42,515 nt of DNA from Paracoccaceae bacterium. GTDB lineage: Bacteria > Pseudomonadota > Alphaproteobacteria > Rhodobacterales > Rhodobacteraceae. Below the pieces are notes generated by a model. It was not told the origin of the DNA. It saw nothing but the letters and a program-made list of their open reading frames with translations, and ran no database searches. The stretch is taken from contig JAOTXT010000035.1 in the NCBI GenBank assembly GCA_029862205.1, positions 1 through 42,515 on the forward strand, written 5' to 3'. The translations under genes were made by a program, and so were the position numbers. Positions within the stretch are counted from its first letter, which is position 1. Each line of letters begins with the position of its first letter. Below, in pieces: positions 23,885-32,052 of this stretch.

Positions 23885-25222
23885 GTGGATTATCTGACGG
23901 AAATCGCCGAGTTCGCCGCGAGTTTCCCCAGTGCCGATCTGCCGACGGACGCGGTGAAGCGCACCAAGGTGATCATGGCCGATTGTATCGGCGCGATTGC
24001 CGGCGGCGCGGCCGAGGCGGAACCGGCGGCGCTGGCCCGGCGCCTGGCGACCGGCGGCACGGCCAGTGTGATCGGTACCGGGCTGACTGCGCCGCCCGCT
24101 CAAGCCGCGCTTCTGAACGGCACGGCGGGCACCTGGCTGGAGATGGACGAGGGCAATCAGTTCTGCCGCGGCCACCCCGGGATTCACGCCTTCCCCGCCG
24201 CCTTCTCCTTTGCCGAGGCGCACGGCGCCACTGGCCGCGACCTGATCGCCGCCGTCGCGATCGGCTACGAGATCGGCGCCCGGATCGGCATCGCCGCCAG
24301 CCTGCGCCCGACCATGCATCCGCACGGCACCTGGGGCTCGGTCGCCGCGGCGGTCGCGGTGCAGCGGCTGGCCGGTGCCGACGCGGGCCGGATGCGCGCG
24401 GCGATGAACGTCGCCTCGAATCTGGGGCTCGCTACCAGCCGGCGCACGATGCTGGAGGGCGGCACGGTCCGGAACCTTTTCGCCGGGGTGTCGGGGCAGA
24501 TGGGCGTGCTGGTGCATGACCTGCTTGACGCCGGTGTTTGCGGCGAAATCAACGGGATATCGCATGTTTTTGGCAAAGTCGTTTCGGAACAGCTCGACGA
24601 GGCGGCGATGACCGACGCGCTTGGCACGCGGTGGGAAGTGCTGCGCAATTATTTCAAGATGCATGCCTGCTGCCGCTATAACCACGCCGCACTGGATGCG
24701 CTGGAGATGATCCAGGCCGAGGCCGCCCAACCGCTGGACCCCGACCAGATCGACCGTATCGAGGTCGAGAGCTACTGGCTGGCGGCCGAGTTGTCTGACC
24801 AGCGCCCTAGGAACGTACTGGCGGGCAAGTTCTCGGTCCCCTTCGCGCTGGCCACCACGATCGTAAACGGCAACAGCAGGGTCGGCAGTTTCACCATCGA
24901 CAAGGTGACCGACGAGGCGATCCGCGCGCTGGCCGCGCGCGTGACCGTGCGCGAGGATCCGGCCATGTCGACAGCCCTGCCCGACTTCCGCCCGGCACGG
25001 GTCACCGTGCATTTGACGGACGGAACGACGCTTGCCGCCGAGACCGAAACCAATCGCGGGGATTTCGAGGACCCTTACCAGGTCGATGAAATCAGGGAAA
25101 AATACCTGTCGTTGACGACCCGGCAATGGCCCGAGGCGAAAGCGGCGGAGGTCTGGGACGCGATGATGGCGCTCGATGGAGCGGAGAAGATCACCGGGCT
25201 AAGCCAGACGATCCGCGCCTGA
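23885..25222 (+). CDS. MmgE/PrpD family protein (copy 1)
   Basis: 445 aa. The GTG at 23885 is chosen because GGGGAGGA (23870-23877) lies seven bases before it; an in-frame start at 23858 would include that site in the coding region. Family segments are EMDEGNQFCRGHPGIHAFPA, HPHGTWGSVAAAVA and MHACCRYNHAALDALE. The family includes 2-methylcitrate dehydratase, cis-aconitate decarboxylase and related enzymes acting on branched tricarboxylates, with no cofactor. Divergent from an isocitrate-lyase-family gene, it could dehydrate or hydrate the acid that the lyase cleaves. A second copy is at 34742-36115. Confidence 0.87.
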   Translation: MDYLTEIAEFAASFPSADLPTDAVKRTKVIMADCIGAIAGGAAEAEPAALARRLATGGTASVIGTGLTAPPAQAALLNGTAGTWLEMDEGNQFCRGHPGIHAFPAAFSFAEAHGATGRDLIAAVAIGYEIGARIGIAASLRPTMHPHGTWGSVAAAVAVQRLAGADAGRMRAAMNVASNLGLATSRRTMLEGGTVRNLFAGVSGQMGVLVHDLLDAGVCGEINGISHVFGKVVSEQLDEAAMTDALGTRWEVLRNYFKMHACCRYNHAALDALEMIQAEAAQPLDPDQIDRIEVESYWLAAELSDQRPRNVLAGKFSVPFALATTIVNGNSRVGSFTIDKVTDEAIRALAARVTVREDPAMSTALPDFRPARVTVHLTDGTTLAAETETNRGDFEDPYQVDEIREKYLSLTTRQWPEAKAAEVWDAMMALDGAEKITGLSQTIRA

Positions 25223-25225
25223 ACC

Positions 25226-26212
25226 TCAGCCCTTATGGCTGGCTTCGATCTTGGCGCGGATGTGGCCGCCGGCGGTGATCGGCAGGTATTTCGGCTTCTC
25301 GCCGGGGGCCAGGCAGGTCGGGATGCAGGCGATCTGGGCATCATAGTTCGGATGCATGAAATAGCCGATCGACATCCGCCGGCTTGCCGCGTCGTTGAGG
25401 TTTTCGGGCACCGCCACGCGATGCAGCGTCGAGACCCAGCGGTCATTGGTCCAGCGCTGCATCATGTCGCCCAGGTTCACCACCAATTCGCCGGGGCCCG
25501 GGATAACGCTGAGCCAGGTGCCGTCCGGGCTTTGCGCCTCCAGCCCGCCGCGCGCCTCGGTCGCGGCCAGGATCGTCAACGCTCCGTAATCGGTGTGCTC
25601 GCCGGTGCGCAGCTGGCCCGGCAGGGGCGGCTCGCTGAGCGCCGGATAGTGATGCACGCTGAGGATCGAGAAATGCCGGTCGATCAGCGGCGCGAAATGG
25701 TCCTCGGGCATCTCCAGCGCCACGGCGAAGATGCACAGCAGGTCGGCGGCCAGGCGTTCGTAGGCGCGATAAATGGCGATAAGGGCATCGTCGATTCCGG
25801 CGGGCTGGTCCGGGATCAGGTTCGGCGCGTAGGCTGTGCGCGCTTCCGGGATATGGGCATAAGCCGCCGCGTGGTCGTCGAGCGGGCCCAGGAACAGGCT
25901 TTCGCGCAGATCCTTCGGTGCATCCTTGCCCAGCGTTGCCGAGAGGCCGCGCGTGGCGACCCCGTGATAGCCGCGCTGCTTGGCGTCGCCCGTCGGGTGC
26001 CATCGCTGCTTTACCTCGTCCGGTTGGTCGAAAAAGGCGAAGCCCCGCGTGACCATCCTCTCCACCGTCTCGGCGGGCAGGCCGTGGCCCGAGATCACGA
26101 GGAACCCGATCTCCTCGCAGGCACGGCGGACCTCGGCCGCGACCGCGCTCTTGCCCGCTGGATCGCCGGCCAGAAACGGGCCGATATCGATCGCGGGGAT
26201 ACGTCCGGTCAT
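25226..26212 (-). CDS. isopenicillin-N-synthase-like Fe(II)/2-oxoglutarate-type oxygenase
   Basis: 328 aa. The N-terminal DIOX_N part has IPAIDIGPFLAGD and ACEEIGFLVISGHGLP. The C-terminal jelly roll holds the iron triad His206, Asp208 (EHTDYGALTIL) and His264 (STLHRVAVP), then Arg279-x-Ser281 (RMSIGYF), which binds the 2-oxoglutarate carboxylate in most members. Such proteins hydroxylate, desaturate or cyclise small molecules; bacterial catabolic members often act on pyrimidine- or flavonoid-like compounds. Its start overlaps the stop of the NMT1-like gene by four bases, so the two are coupled. The substrate is unknown; it is not expected to make penicillin. Confidence 0.87.
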   Translation of the reverse strand: MTGRIPAIDIGPFLAGDPAGKSAVAAEVRRACEEIGFLVISGHGLPAETVERMVTRGFAFFDQPDEVKQRWHPTGDAKQRGYHGVATRGLSATLGKDAPKDLRESLFLGPLDDHAAAYAHIPEARTAYAPNLIPDQPAGIDDALIAIYRAYERLAADLLCIFAVALEMPEDHFAPLIDRHFSILSVHHYPALSEPPLPGQLRTGEHTDYGALTILAATEARGGLEAQSPDGTWLSVIPGPGELVVNLGDMMQRWTNDRWVSTLHRVAVPENLNDAASRRMSIGYFMHPNYDAQIACIPTCLAPGEKPKYLPITAGGHIRAKIEASHKG

Positions 26213-27129
26213 GACACGTCCCCCAATTCCGCGGCGCGCCAGAGCGTATCGTCCACGATCCGGTCATAGGGAACATCCCGCGTGATAAGCCCGCCGGACA
26301 AGAGCGCGGCCTTGAGTGCGGCAACTGCGTGGACCGGGAGCTCAGTGCTGTGCGCCCAAAGTCCGGAATCCCGGTAGCCCCGGATTGCGCGGGTCAGGAC
26401 CGGGCGCGGCAGGTCCGGGAAATAACCCGCGATGGCGGCGACAGTGGTCTTCAGGGGCTGGGTATAGAGCGCGTCAACGGCCCGGTGGATGCCGCGCAGA
26501 AGCCCGATGCAGGTCCCGCGGTTCCCCTCGACGAAGTCCCTCGTCGCATAGAACGACGTATATCCCAGATCCCCACGCGTGGCGAAACGCCGCCAGAGGT
26601 GGCCGACCGCATCATGCTGGGCAATCGCTGCGTAGGGCTCGAAGACCTGCACCACGTCGACCTCGCCGCGCGCGAGCCGTTCGAGGTTCCGCGCCATCGG
26701 CGCGTCGGCGGCGCGATTGATCGTGGCTGGATCCATGCCCGCCCGGCGCAGATCGTCCTGGAAGCACATCCAAGGCGTCGGCACCTCGCTGGCGACCGCG
26801 ATGCGCAGGCCCTTCAGGTCGGTCAACTGAAACCGGCGCCGGAAGCGGCGCCCGACCAGCATGAACGGATCGCGGGCCACCACCTGACCGAAGCAGACCA
26901 GCGGACAATCCGGGTCGCGGTCGTGATGCAGCAGCACCCGCATCGGCCCGCCCCATGAGACATCGGCGCGGCCGTCGAGCAGGCCTTGCGCGGTTTCCAC
27001 CGGCTCGGGCGAGAGGCGCACGTCGACCTCGACCCCCTCGGCCGCCCAGTCACCACGCTCGATCGCCAGGTAGAAGGGCGCATAGGCGACCGTGCGCAGG
27101 TTCTCGTAGAGGATGATTGGCCGGGTCAT
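26209..27129 (-). CDS. NMT1/SsuA-like substrate-binding protein without a signal peptide
   Basis: 306 aa from the ATG at 27129. The body is a type II binding fold of the NMT1/THI5/SsuA group: ILYENLRTVAYAPFYLAIER, GVEVDVRLSPEP, the cleft segment DVSWGGPMRVLLHHD and LKGLRIAVASEVPTP. The N-terminus begins directly with the first strand, and in-frame sequence further upstream is not hydrophobic, so no export signal is present and no lipobox either. No permease or ATPase is adjacent. The CCCFC motif of the fungal THI5 pyrimidine synthase is absent. It overlaps the IPNS-like gene. It may be a cytoplasmic ligand-binding or enzymatic protein rather than a transporter part. Confidence 0.75.
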   Translation of the reverse strand: MTRPIILYENLRTVAYAPFYLAIERGDWAAEGVEVDVRLSPEPVETAQGLLDGRADVSWGGPMRVLLHHDRDPDCPLVCFGQVVARDPFMLVGRRFRRRFQLTDLKGLRIAVASEVPTPWMCFQDDLRRAGMDPATINRAADAPMARNLERLARGEVDVVQVFEPYAAIAQHDAVGHLWRRFATRGDLGYTSFYATRDFVEGNRGTCIGLLRGIHRAVDALYTQPLKTTVAAIAGYFPDLPRPVLTRAIRGYRDSGLWAHSTELPVHAVAALKAALLSGGLITRDVPYDRIVDDTLWRAAELGDVS

Positions 27130-27160
27130 GGCCCAAGCTGAGCCGCGTGGGCGGGCGCCT

Positions 27161-27182
27161 GTCAATAACGAGCATGCTTGAC
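27161..27182. promoter_or_regulatory. TTGAC/GTCAA dyad between divergent genes
   Basis: GTCAA (27161-27165) and TTGAC (27178-27182) are in inverted order between the NMT1-like gene and the amidohydrolase gene. On the minus strand the first gives TTGACA, a perfect -35 hexamer. Comparable dyads lie in two other divergent gaps (30198 and 36922). They could be -35 boxes of divergent promoters or a regulator site. Confidence 0.4.
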
Positions 27183-27218
27183 CGGCGGACGCGCACTGGC
27201 CCTCAATGGCAGGCGCAC

Positions 27219-27243
27219 GGTGGGTGCGGAGCACCCACCCTAC
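27219..27243 (-). repeat. single REP palindrome (GTAG-headed)
   Basis: On the minus strand GTAG is followed by a hairpin GGTGGGTGC-TCC-GCACCCACC. It is a lone REP of the same make as the REPINs at 18469, 28747 and 36137, ending 16 bases before the amidohydrolase start. Its presence argues against starts upstream of 27251 for that gene. Confidence 0.7.
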
Positions 27244-27259
27244 ATGGGGATTGAACGCC

Positions 27260-28645
27260 GTGACCGAGATCGAACTGAAGTTGACCAGCGGGACGGTTTT
27301 GTTGCCGGAGCGTGGGCTGGCCGAGGCCGATATCCTGATCGCGGACGGACGAATTGCCGAGATCACCGCACCCGGAGCGGGCGCCGCCGCAGTCGAGGAG
27401 GTGCGGCTTACCGGCCTGACCGTGCTGCCCGGCGCCATCGATGCTCACTTGCATCTGGGCCATGACAACGACATTTCGCGGCCTCGGGTGCCGGAAGACG
27501 CAATCAGCGAAACGGGCGCGGCAGCGCTGGGCGGTGTCACATGTTTTATCCCTTATGTGATGAGCGCCGAGCCCTATGGGGCGGTCTTCGACGAGCTGAT
27601 CGCCGTCACGCAAGCCGGGGCGCGGATCGATTTCGGGCTGCATTTCGTCATCGCCACGGATGCGCAACTGGCCGAGCTGCCGGACTACATTGCGCGCGGC
27701 GTGCCGACCGCGAAGCTGTTCATGAACATCCGGGGCGACGAGGGCGCGCGGCTGGGGCTGCCGGGGGTGGATGACGGGTTCCTCTACCGCCTGCTCGAGC
27801 AGCTGGCCGCGCACGGCGGGATGCTTTGCCCGCATCCCGAGAATATCGAGGTCGCCTGGGTGCTGCGCGACCGGGTGCTGGCGGCAGACCCCGAGGGCAA
27901 GGGCGGGCTCGCCACCTGGAACGCGACCCGGCCACCCTTTGTCGAGGCCGAGGCGCTGAGCCGGGCCTGCTATTTTGGGCGGATCACTGGGACGCCGGTC
28001 CACGGGGTCCACACATCCTCGGCCGAAGCGCTGGAGGCGGCGCTGCGCCAACGTGGCGCCGGCAGCCAGGTGAGCATCGAGACCTGCATCCACTACCTGA
28101 CCCATGACGAGACCAGCGAGCTGGGTGCGATCGCCAAGGTCAATCCGCCGCTGCGGACGGCGCAGGACCGCGAGGCGCTGTGGCGCGGAATCGCGGAGGG
28201 TCATATCGACACGATCGGCACCGACCACATCCACCGGCCCGTCGCCTCGAAGGAGGGCGGCATCTGGAAGGCACAGCCGGGCTTCCCCGGTCTCGACGCC
28301 TTCCTGCCGGCGCTGATCACCGAGGGGCATGTGAAGCGCCGAATACCGCTTGAGCGCCTGGTCGAGATGGTGACGGCAAACCCGGCGCGGGTCATGGGTC
28401 TCGCGGACAAGGGCGCGATCCGGCCGGGCGCGGATGCGGACCTGACCTTGCTCGACATGAACGCCCGCTGGACGGTCGACAAGCCGGCGCTGGCCACCGA
28501 CGCCGGCTATTCGATCTACGAGGGCCACGAGATGGCCTGCCGGGTGATCCATACGCTCAGCCGTGGCCGGTTTGTCCTGCGCGACGGCGCCTTGCAGGAC
28601 GACGCGGTCGGACACGGTCGGTTCGTCGCCCGGCGGTTGGGGTGA
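27260..28645 (+). CDS. dihydropyrimidinase/dihydroorotase-like cyclic amidohydrolase
   Basis: 461 aa from the GTG at 27260; TTG at 27251 is an alternative, and longer forms would read through a REP. The metal site of the hydantoinase/dihydroorotase group is present: HLH (63-65), a carboxylatable Lys152 in TAKLFMNI, His192 (CPHPEN), His248 or His251 (VHGVHTSS) and Asp322 (GTDHIHRP). The C-terminal small beta domain carries GADADLTLLDMNARWTV. These enzymes open cyclic ureides and imides such as hydantoins, dihydropyrimidines and allantoin in the cytoplasm. The spread-out HxH-K-H-H-D set looks intact, so it should be active. The substrate is not fixed by sequence. Confidence 0.87.
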   Translation: MTEIELKLTSGTVLLPERGLAEADILIADGRIAEITAPGAGAAAVEEVRLTGLTVLPGAIDAHLHLGHDNDISRPRVPEDAISETGAAALGGVTCFIPYVMSAEPYGAVFDELIAVTQAGARIDFGLHFVIATDAQLAELPDYIARGVPTAKLFMNIRGDEGARLGLPGVDDGFLYRLLEQLAAHGGMLCPHPENIEVAWVLRDRVLAADPEGKGGLATWNATRPPFVEAEALSRACYFGRITGTPVHGVHTSSAEALEAALRQRGAGSQVSIETCIHYLTHDETSELGAIAKVNPPLRTAQDREALWRGIAEGHIDTIGTDHIHRPVASKEGGIWKAQPGFPGLDAFLPALITEGHVKRRIPLERLVEMVTANPARVMGLADKGAIRPGADADLTLLDMNARWTVDKPALATDAGYSIYEGHEMACRVIHTLSRGRFVLRDGALQDDAVGHGRFVARRLG

Positions 28646-28656
28646 TCCTCTCCTTG

Positions 28657-28675
28657 CCCCGGACTTGATCCGGGG
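28657..28675. terminator. CCCCGGA palindrome after the amidohydrolase gene
   Basis: CCCCGGA (28657-28663) and TCCGGGG (28669-28675) flank CTTGA, eleven bases after the stop. This is a CG-rich hairpin of a kind dispersed in alphaproteobacterial genomes. With the REPIN beyond it, it could end transcription between two convergent genes, although no T run follows. Confidence 0.45.
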
Positions 28676-28746
28676 CCTCGCCAAGCTGTTGGAACGTTGC
28701 CCATCGGCGTCCGGGATCAGGCACGGGAAATTGGAGGCGGCCCACC

Positions 28747-28810
28747 ATAGGGTGCGCATTCATGCGCACCCTCCCCAGCGCACCATGGTGCGCATGAATG
28801 CGCACCCTAC
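28747..28810. repeat. REPIN, GGTGCGCATTC variant
   Basis: Two perfect 23-base inverted copies (28748-28770 and 28787-28809) are separated by 16 bases. Each copy is itself a hairpin, GGTGCGCAT-TC-ATGCGCACC, preceded by TAG or GTAG outward (the left head is ATAG). The same element with one difference is at 36137-36200. It fills the gap between two convergent genes and ends six bases from the stop of the fusion gene. Confidence 0.82.
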
Positions 28811-28815
28811 GGGAG

Positions 28816-30147
28816 TTATGGACGGATACATCTGGCGGCGAAGAGGCGGCCGAAGAAGCGGCGGTTTCCGGTGAGCATCTCGGCGTCTTCCACCGCCTGG
28901 CGGCCGATGCCGACTTCCCTTTCGATCTGGAACCGGGCAGCGAGCCATTTCCGCAGGCGAAATGCGGGGATCGGGTGAAACGGCCCTTGGTTCGGGATCT
29001 GGGCCCGCCGCTCGATCCGCGCCCACCGCCAGCCGTAACGCGACAGGAGGTTGCGGGCGCTGATCACCAGCGCGCCGCCGGGTTTGAGCACGCGGACGGC
29101 CTCGTCCAGCATCCGCTCCGGCGCGGGGCAATGCTCCAGCACCTGAGGTAGGATCACCGCGTCCATCGAGACGTCGGCCAGGGGCAGCACACCGTTCTTG
29201 ATCAGCCCCTCATGGCGTACTGGCTCCAGCCCCTCCTGGCGCATCCGTTCGTCGATGAAGCTCAAATTGTGCTGGGACAGCTCGGCTAGGTGGATGTCTA
29301 TGTACGGCCCCAGATGCCGGCGAAGCGCCGCCGTGTAGGTGCCTCCCCAGGGCATGACCTCGGCGATCGCCGCGCCCGGTTCGAAATGTGGCAGCAAGCC
29401 CAGTTCCACTTCCGTCGCCGCGCCCTGGCGGCGCGAGACATAGACGCCGGCCAAAGGTGACTTGGCCCAGACCGAAAGCCCGCGAAAGTCGCCGAGCGCC
29501 TCGCAGCTCCACGACCCTGGGTTCCACTGGGCGAAAGGGTTGTCATCGTTGCGGATGCGAAAGAACGGATAGCGCCGGGCCGGTTTCACTGGATAGACGG
29601 AGCGCGAGGGCCGCTTGAACCGTTCCCAGGAATGGACCTCGGCAAAGGGCCGGCGCGGGGCCTTCATCGGTGGGGCGCTGGGTTTCGCCCGGCCAATGGC
29701 CAACGCGCCCTGCAGCTCGAAGATCTCCGGCAGGTCCAGCATCCGGCGCAGCGAGCCGTGATTGCCGATCCCAGCATTCCAGATGCATTGGAACCCGCGC
29801 AGATGCGCGCTGAGCATCATATGGTAACACGCGCCCGCAACTGATTGGACGATCGAGAAATTTCCGTGCGTCCAGCCCTTCTGGAACGTCAGATAGATCA
29901 ATGCCGAGCATTCGGCGAAGTGGTGGTTCCCGCCGCTGATCTCGCAGGCCTCGGTAAGCCGGTCCCGGTCGGTTATGATGATAAAATGCCAGTTCTGCTG
30001 GTTGCAGGACGACGGCGCCTCGGTGCCGTCGCGCACGATCGCCGCCAGTGTCTCTTGGTCGATCGGCGAGCCATCGAAATCGCGGCAGGACCGGCGCTGG
30101 GCCAGCCGGTCGAGGACAACCCGCCAATCGACTTCTTCGCTGTTCAC
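28816..30147 (-). CDS. nitroreductase-SAM methyltransferase fusion protein
   Basis: 443 aa from the GTG at 30147 (GAGGG four bases upstream); a GTG at 30213 would add 22 residues but starts inside an inverted repeat. Residues about 8-152 are a nitroreductase domain: VLDRLAQRRSCRDFDG, then EAPSSCNQQNWHFIIIT, FMN-binding patterns of the family, ending GALAIGRAK. After a basic linker (about 155-200), residues about 235-440 form a class I methyltransferase: MDAVILPQVLEHCPAPERML and VLKPGGALVIS are standard post-motifs. However motif I reads IAEVMPWGGTY rather than the Asp/Glu-x-Gly-x-Gly loop, so SAM binding may be altered. I know no common protein with this architecture. It is divergent from the TRAP operon. 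A role in reducing and methylating one substrate is plausible but unproven. Confidence 0.82.
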   Translation of the reverse strand: MNSEEVDWRVVLDRLAQRRSCRDFDGSPIDQETLAAIVRDGTEAPSSCNQQNWHFIIITDRDRLTEACEISGGNHHFAECSALIYLTFQKGWTHGNFSIVQSVAGACYHMMLSAHLRGFQCIWNAGIGNHGSLRRMLDLPEIFELQGALAIGRAKPSAPPMKAPRRPFAEVHSWERFKRPSRSVYPVKPARRYPFFRIRNDDNPFAQWNPGSWSCEALGDFRGLSVWAKSPLAGVYVSRRQGAATEVELGLLPHFEPGAAIAEVMPWGGTYTAALRRHLGPYIDIHLAELSQHNLSFIDERMRQEGLEPVRHEGLIKNGVLPLADVSMDAVILPQVLEHCPAPERMLDEAVRVLKPGGALVISARNLLSRYGWRWARIERRAQIPNQGPFHPIPAFRLRKWLAARFQIEREVGIGRQAVEDAEMLTGNRRFFGRLFAARCIRP

Positions 30148-30197
30148 ATCGCCCTCGTGATCGGTGCGTCCCGCGTCTTTTGCATACCCGGCATTGC

Positions 30198-30234
30198 GTT
30201 GACAGAGGCACACAAGCCTCGCAAGACTGTCAAC
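30198..30234. promoter_or_regulatory. nested inverted repeat in the fusion/TRAP divergent promoter
   Basis: GTTGACAG (30198-30205) and CTGTCAAC (30227-30234) form a perfect 8-base dyad. Inside is a second one, GAGGC-ACACAA-GCCTC (30205-30220). Each arm contains TTGACA, a -35 consensus, pointing outward to one of the two divergent transcription units. No convincing -10 box follows at 17 bases. It is a good candidate for a shared operator. Confidence 0.5.
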
Positions 30235-30326
30235 CCAACAGCCGCTGCCGTGCCGGACCAGGCCGGCTCGCGCAGCGATGTGCCGGGTCTAAGGCCCCAA
30301 GGACCAACAGAAAAAGGGAGAGAAAC

Positions 30327-31343
30327 ATGATCACGAAGACCATGAAGGCCATGGCCGCTTTCGGTGCGCTGGCGATTGCCGCAAGCTCGGCACACGCTCA
30401 GGAGTTCAAACTACGCTGGGGCCACTATCTGCCGAACACCCCCTTCGTCCAGGTCGAGAAGGACTTCGCCGCCGCAGTCAAGGAGCGCACCGGCGGCCGT
30501 GTCGAGATCGAGATTACCTTCGCGGGTGGCCTCGGCAAGGGCAACGAGCTGATGACGCTCGCCGGGCGCGGCGCCATCGACATGGCGGCCGTGGTGCCGG
30601 GCTATTACCCGGACCAGCTTCTGTTCTGGAAAGCCTACCAGGTGCCCTTCATCTTCAACTCGCCGCGCCAGGCGATGGAGGTCTCGGCCGCCGCCTACAA
30701 GGCGTTGCCGGTCTTCCAGGAGGAGCTCGACAAGTTCAACGTAAAGTTCCTTTTCCATCAACCTCTTGGCTCTTACTACATGACAGGGCCCGATGGGACC
30801 TGTGATACGGTTGAAGGGCTGCAGGGAAAGAAAATCCGCAGCTTCGGCGCCGACATTCCGAAGATCTTCGAGGCGGTGGGCGCGGTCCCGGTTTCGGTCG
30901 GCTTCGGCGACATCTACGAGGCGGTGCAGCGGGGCACGCTGGACTACTCCTTCATCAACCGCGGCAACATCAACGCGATCAAGGTCTACGAAGTCGGCGA
31001 GTTCAGCTGCGGCCCCGCCATGTCGATCACCGGTCACCTGCTGGTCATCGGTCAGAAGACCTGGGACAGCCTGCCGGCGGACATCCAGGCGATCATGCTG
31101 GAAGAGGCCGAGAAGGCGGGCAAGGCCTATATCTCGGACATCGAGGCGGCCGAGGAAGCGGCGGGCGAGGCGATGATGGCCGCTGGCGCCGTGATCAAGC
31201 CGATGCAGGACGGCGAGATGGAAAAGTGGCGCGCCGCCGCGCCCGACATGCTGCAGACCTGGGTCGATGCCCGCGCCGCCGAGGGCGAGGGCGATCGGGC
31301 CCAAGAGGTCGCCGACTTCTGGCGCGGCATGATCGGCAATTGA
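30327..31343 (+). CDS. TRAP transporter substrate-binding protein (DctP family)
   Basis: 338 aa from the ATG at 30327 with AAAGGGAGAG upstream. The signal peptide ends AHA/QEF (after residue 24). The mature protein shows the DctP pattern: LRWGHYLPNTPFVQVEKDFA, GRVEIEITFAGGLGKGNELM and the helix-spanning GFGDIYEAVQRGTLDYSFIN, which carries the carboxylate-binding region. It catches an organic acid or related ligand in the periplasm and hands it to the DctQ/DctM permease encoded next. A terminator-like hairpin follows it, so it is probably made in excess. The ligand is not predictable; sulfonates, keto acids and aromatic acids are all known in the family. Confidence 0.92.
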   Translation: MITKTMKAMAAFGALAIAASSAHAQEFKLRWGHYLPNTPFVQVEKDFAAAVKERTGGRVEIEITFAGGLGKGNELMTLAGRGAIDMAAVVPGYYPDQLLFWKAYQVPFIFNSPRQAMEVSAAAYKALPVFQEELDKFNVKFLFHQPLGSYYMTGPDGTCDTVEGLQGKKIRSFGADIPKIFEAVGAVPVSVGFGDIYEAVQRGTLDYSFINRGNINAIKVYEVGEFSCGPAMSITGHLLVIGQKTWDSLPADIQAIMLEEAEKAGKAYISDIEAAEEAAGEAMMAAGAVIKPMQDGEMEKWRAAAPDMLQTWVDARAAEGEGDRAQEVADFWRGMIGN

Positions 31344-31361
31344 GCGCGCTCGGATGAAATG

Positions 31362-31390
31362 GCGCGGCGGCCCGGTGTCGCCGCGCTTTT
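31362..31390 (+). terminator. hairpin with T run after the TRAP binding protein
   Basis: GCGCGGCG (31362-31369) pairs with CGCCGCGC (31379-31386) across a 9-base loop and is followed by TTTT. It lies 18 bases after the dctP-like stop and 109 bases before the small permease gene, and probably acts as a leaky terminator within the operon. Confidence 0.75.
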
Positions 31391-31430
31391 CGTTCCGATG
31401 AACGAAATCGCGAGTCCAACATTGTTGCCT

Positions 31431-31467
31431 GGCTTGACCGGGCAATCCGGGATGCCCCGGTCAAGCC
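31431..31467. repeat. inverted repeat GGCTTGACCGGGCA
   Basis: GGCTTGACCGGGCA (31431-31444) and TGCCCCGGTCAAGCC (31453-31467) match except for one extra C, around an 8-base centre. It lies just before the DctQ-like gene. It looks like a dispersed CG-rich palindrome rather than a gene-specific operator, though it would form a strong hairpin in the mRNA. Confidence 0.55.
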
Positions 31468-31498
31468 GTGGCATGACGTGGTGGGGCGACCTGGCCCC

Positions 31499-32047
31499 AT
31501 GAAGCTGATCTCCGCAATCATCGAGCGCGTGGCCCTGGTCGTCCTCCTGATCGGCGGGCTGGGAATGCTGCTGTCGATGTTCCTGGGCGTCGCCGACATC
31601 GTCGGCACGCAGGTGCTGCACGTCCCCGTTCCGGGCCCCTACGAGATCACCGAATCGACCATGGTGCTGATCGTCTTCGGCGCGCTGACCTATGCGCAGA
31701 TCCGGCGCGCCCATATCCGGGTCGAGCTGCTGCATGCGCGCGTGGGGCCGCAGGCCCAGGCTGCGATGGACGTGTTTGCCGACGTCGCCGCGCTGGTCTT
31801 TTTCGGGCTGCTGCTGTGGCAGGCCAAGATGGAGGCGGAATACAGCTATCAGATCAACGAACGCACGGTCGGCCTGGTGCGCTTCCCGCTCTACCCAGCG
31901 CGGATCGTGCTGGCGGCGGGGACGGCGCTGTTGATGTTGCGGCTGGCCCTGGACCTGATCATCGACATCCGGCGGGTCTTCACCGGCGAGCCGCTGGAAC
32001 AGGACGAGTCGGTGATTCCGGGCCTTGAACCCGGCGGGCAGGACTGA
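31499..32047 (+). CDS. TRAP transporter small permease (DctQ family)
   Basis: 182 aa from the ATG at 31499; a GTG at 31478 would add seven residues with no better ribosome-binding site. There are four membrane helices (about 8-32, 49-67, 84-105 and 126-148), as normal for DctQ. The central PGPYEITESTMVLIVFGALTYAQIRRAHIRVELL region is the family core. It forms the small integral-membrane part of the TRAP system, pairing with DctM encoded five bases downstream. The C-terminal tail is acidic and cytoplasmic. Confidence 0.88.
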   Translation: MKLISAIIERVALVVLLIGGLGMLLSMFLGVADIVGTQVLHVPVPGPYEITESTMVLIVFGALTYAQIRRAHIRVELLHARVGPQAQAAMDVFADVAALVFFGLLLWQAKMEAEYSYQINERTVGLVRFPLYPARIVLAAGTALLMLRLALDLIIDIRRVFTGEPLEQDESVIPGLEPGGQD

Positions 32048-32052
32048 GGCGC

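Noticed and set aside
25226-26212. Beta-lactam biosynthesis from the isopenicillin-N-synthase-like gene
   Set aside because: There is no ACV synthetase or other pathway gene; the iron site is generic to the 2-oxoglutarate oxygenase superfamily.
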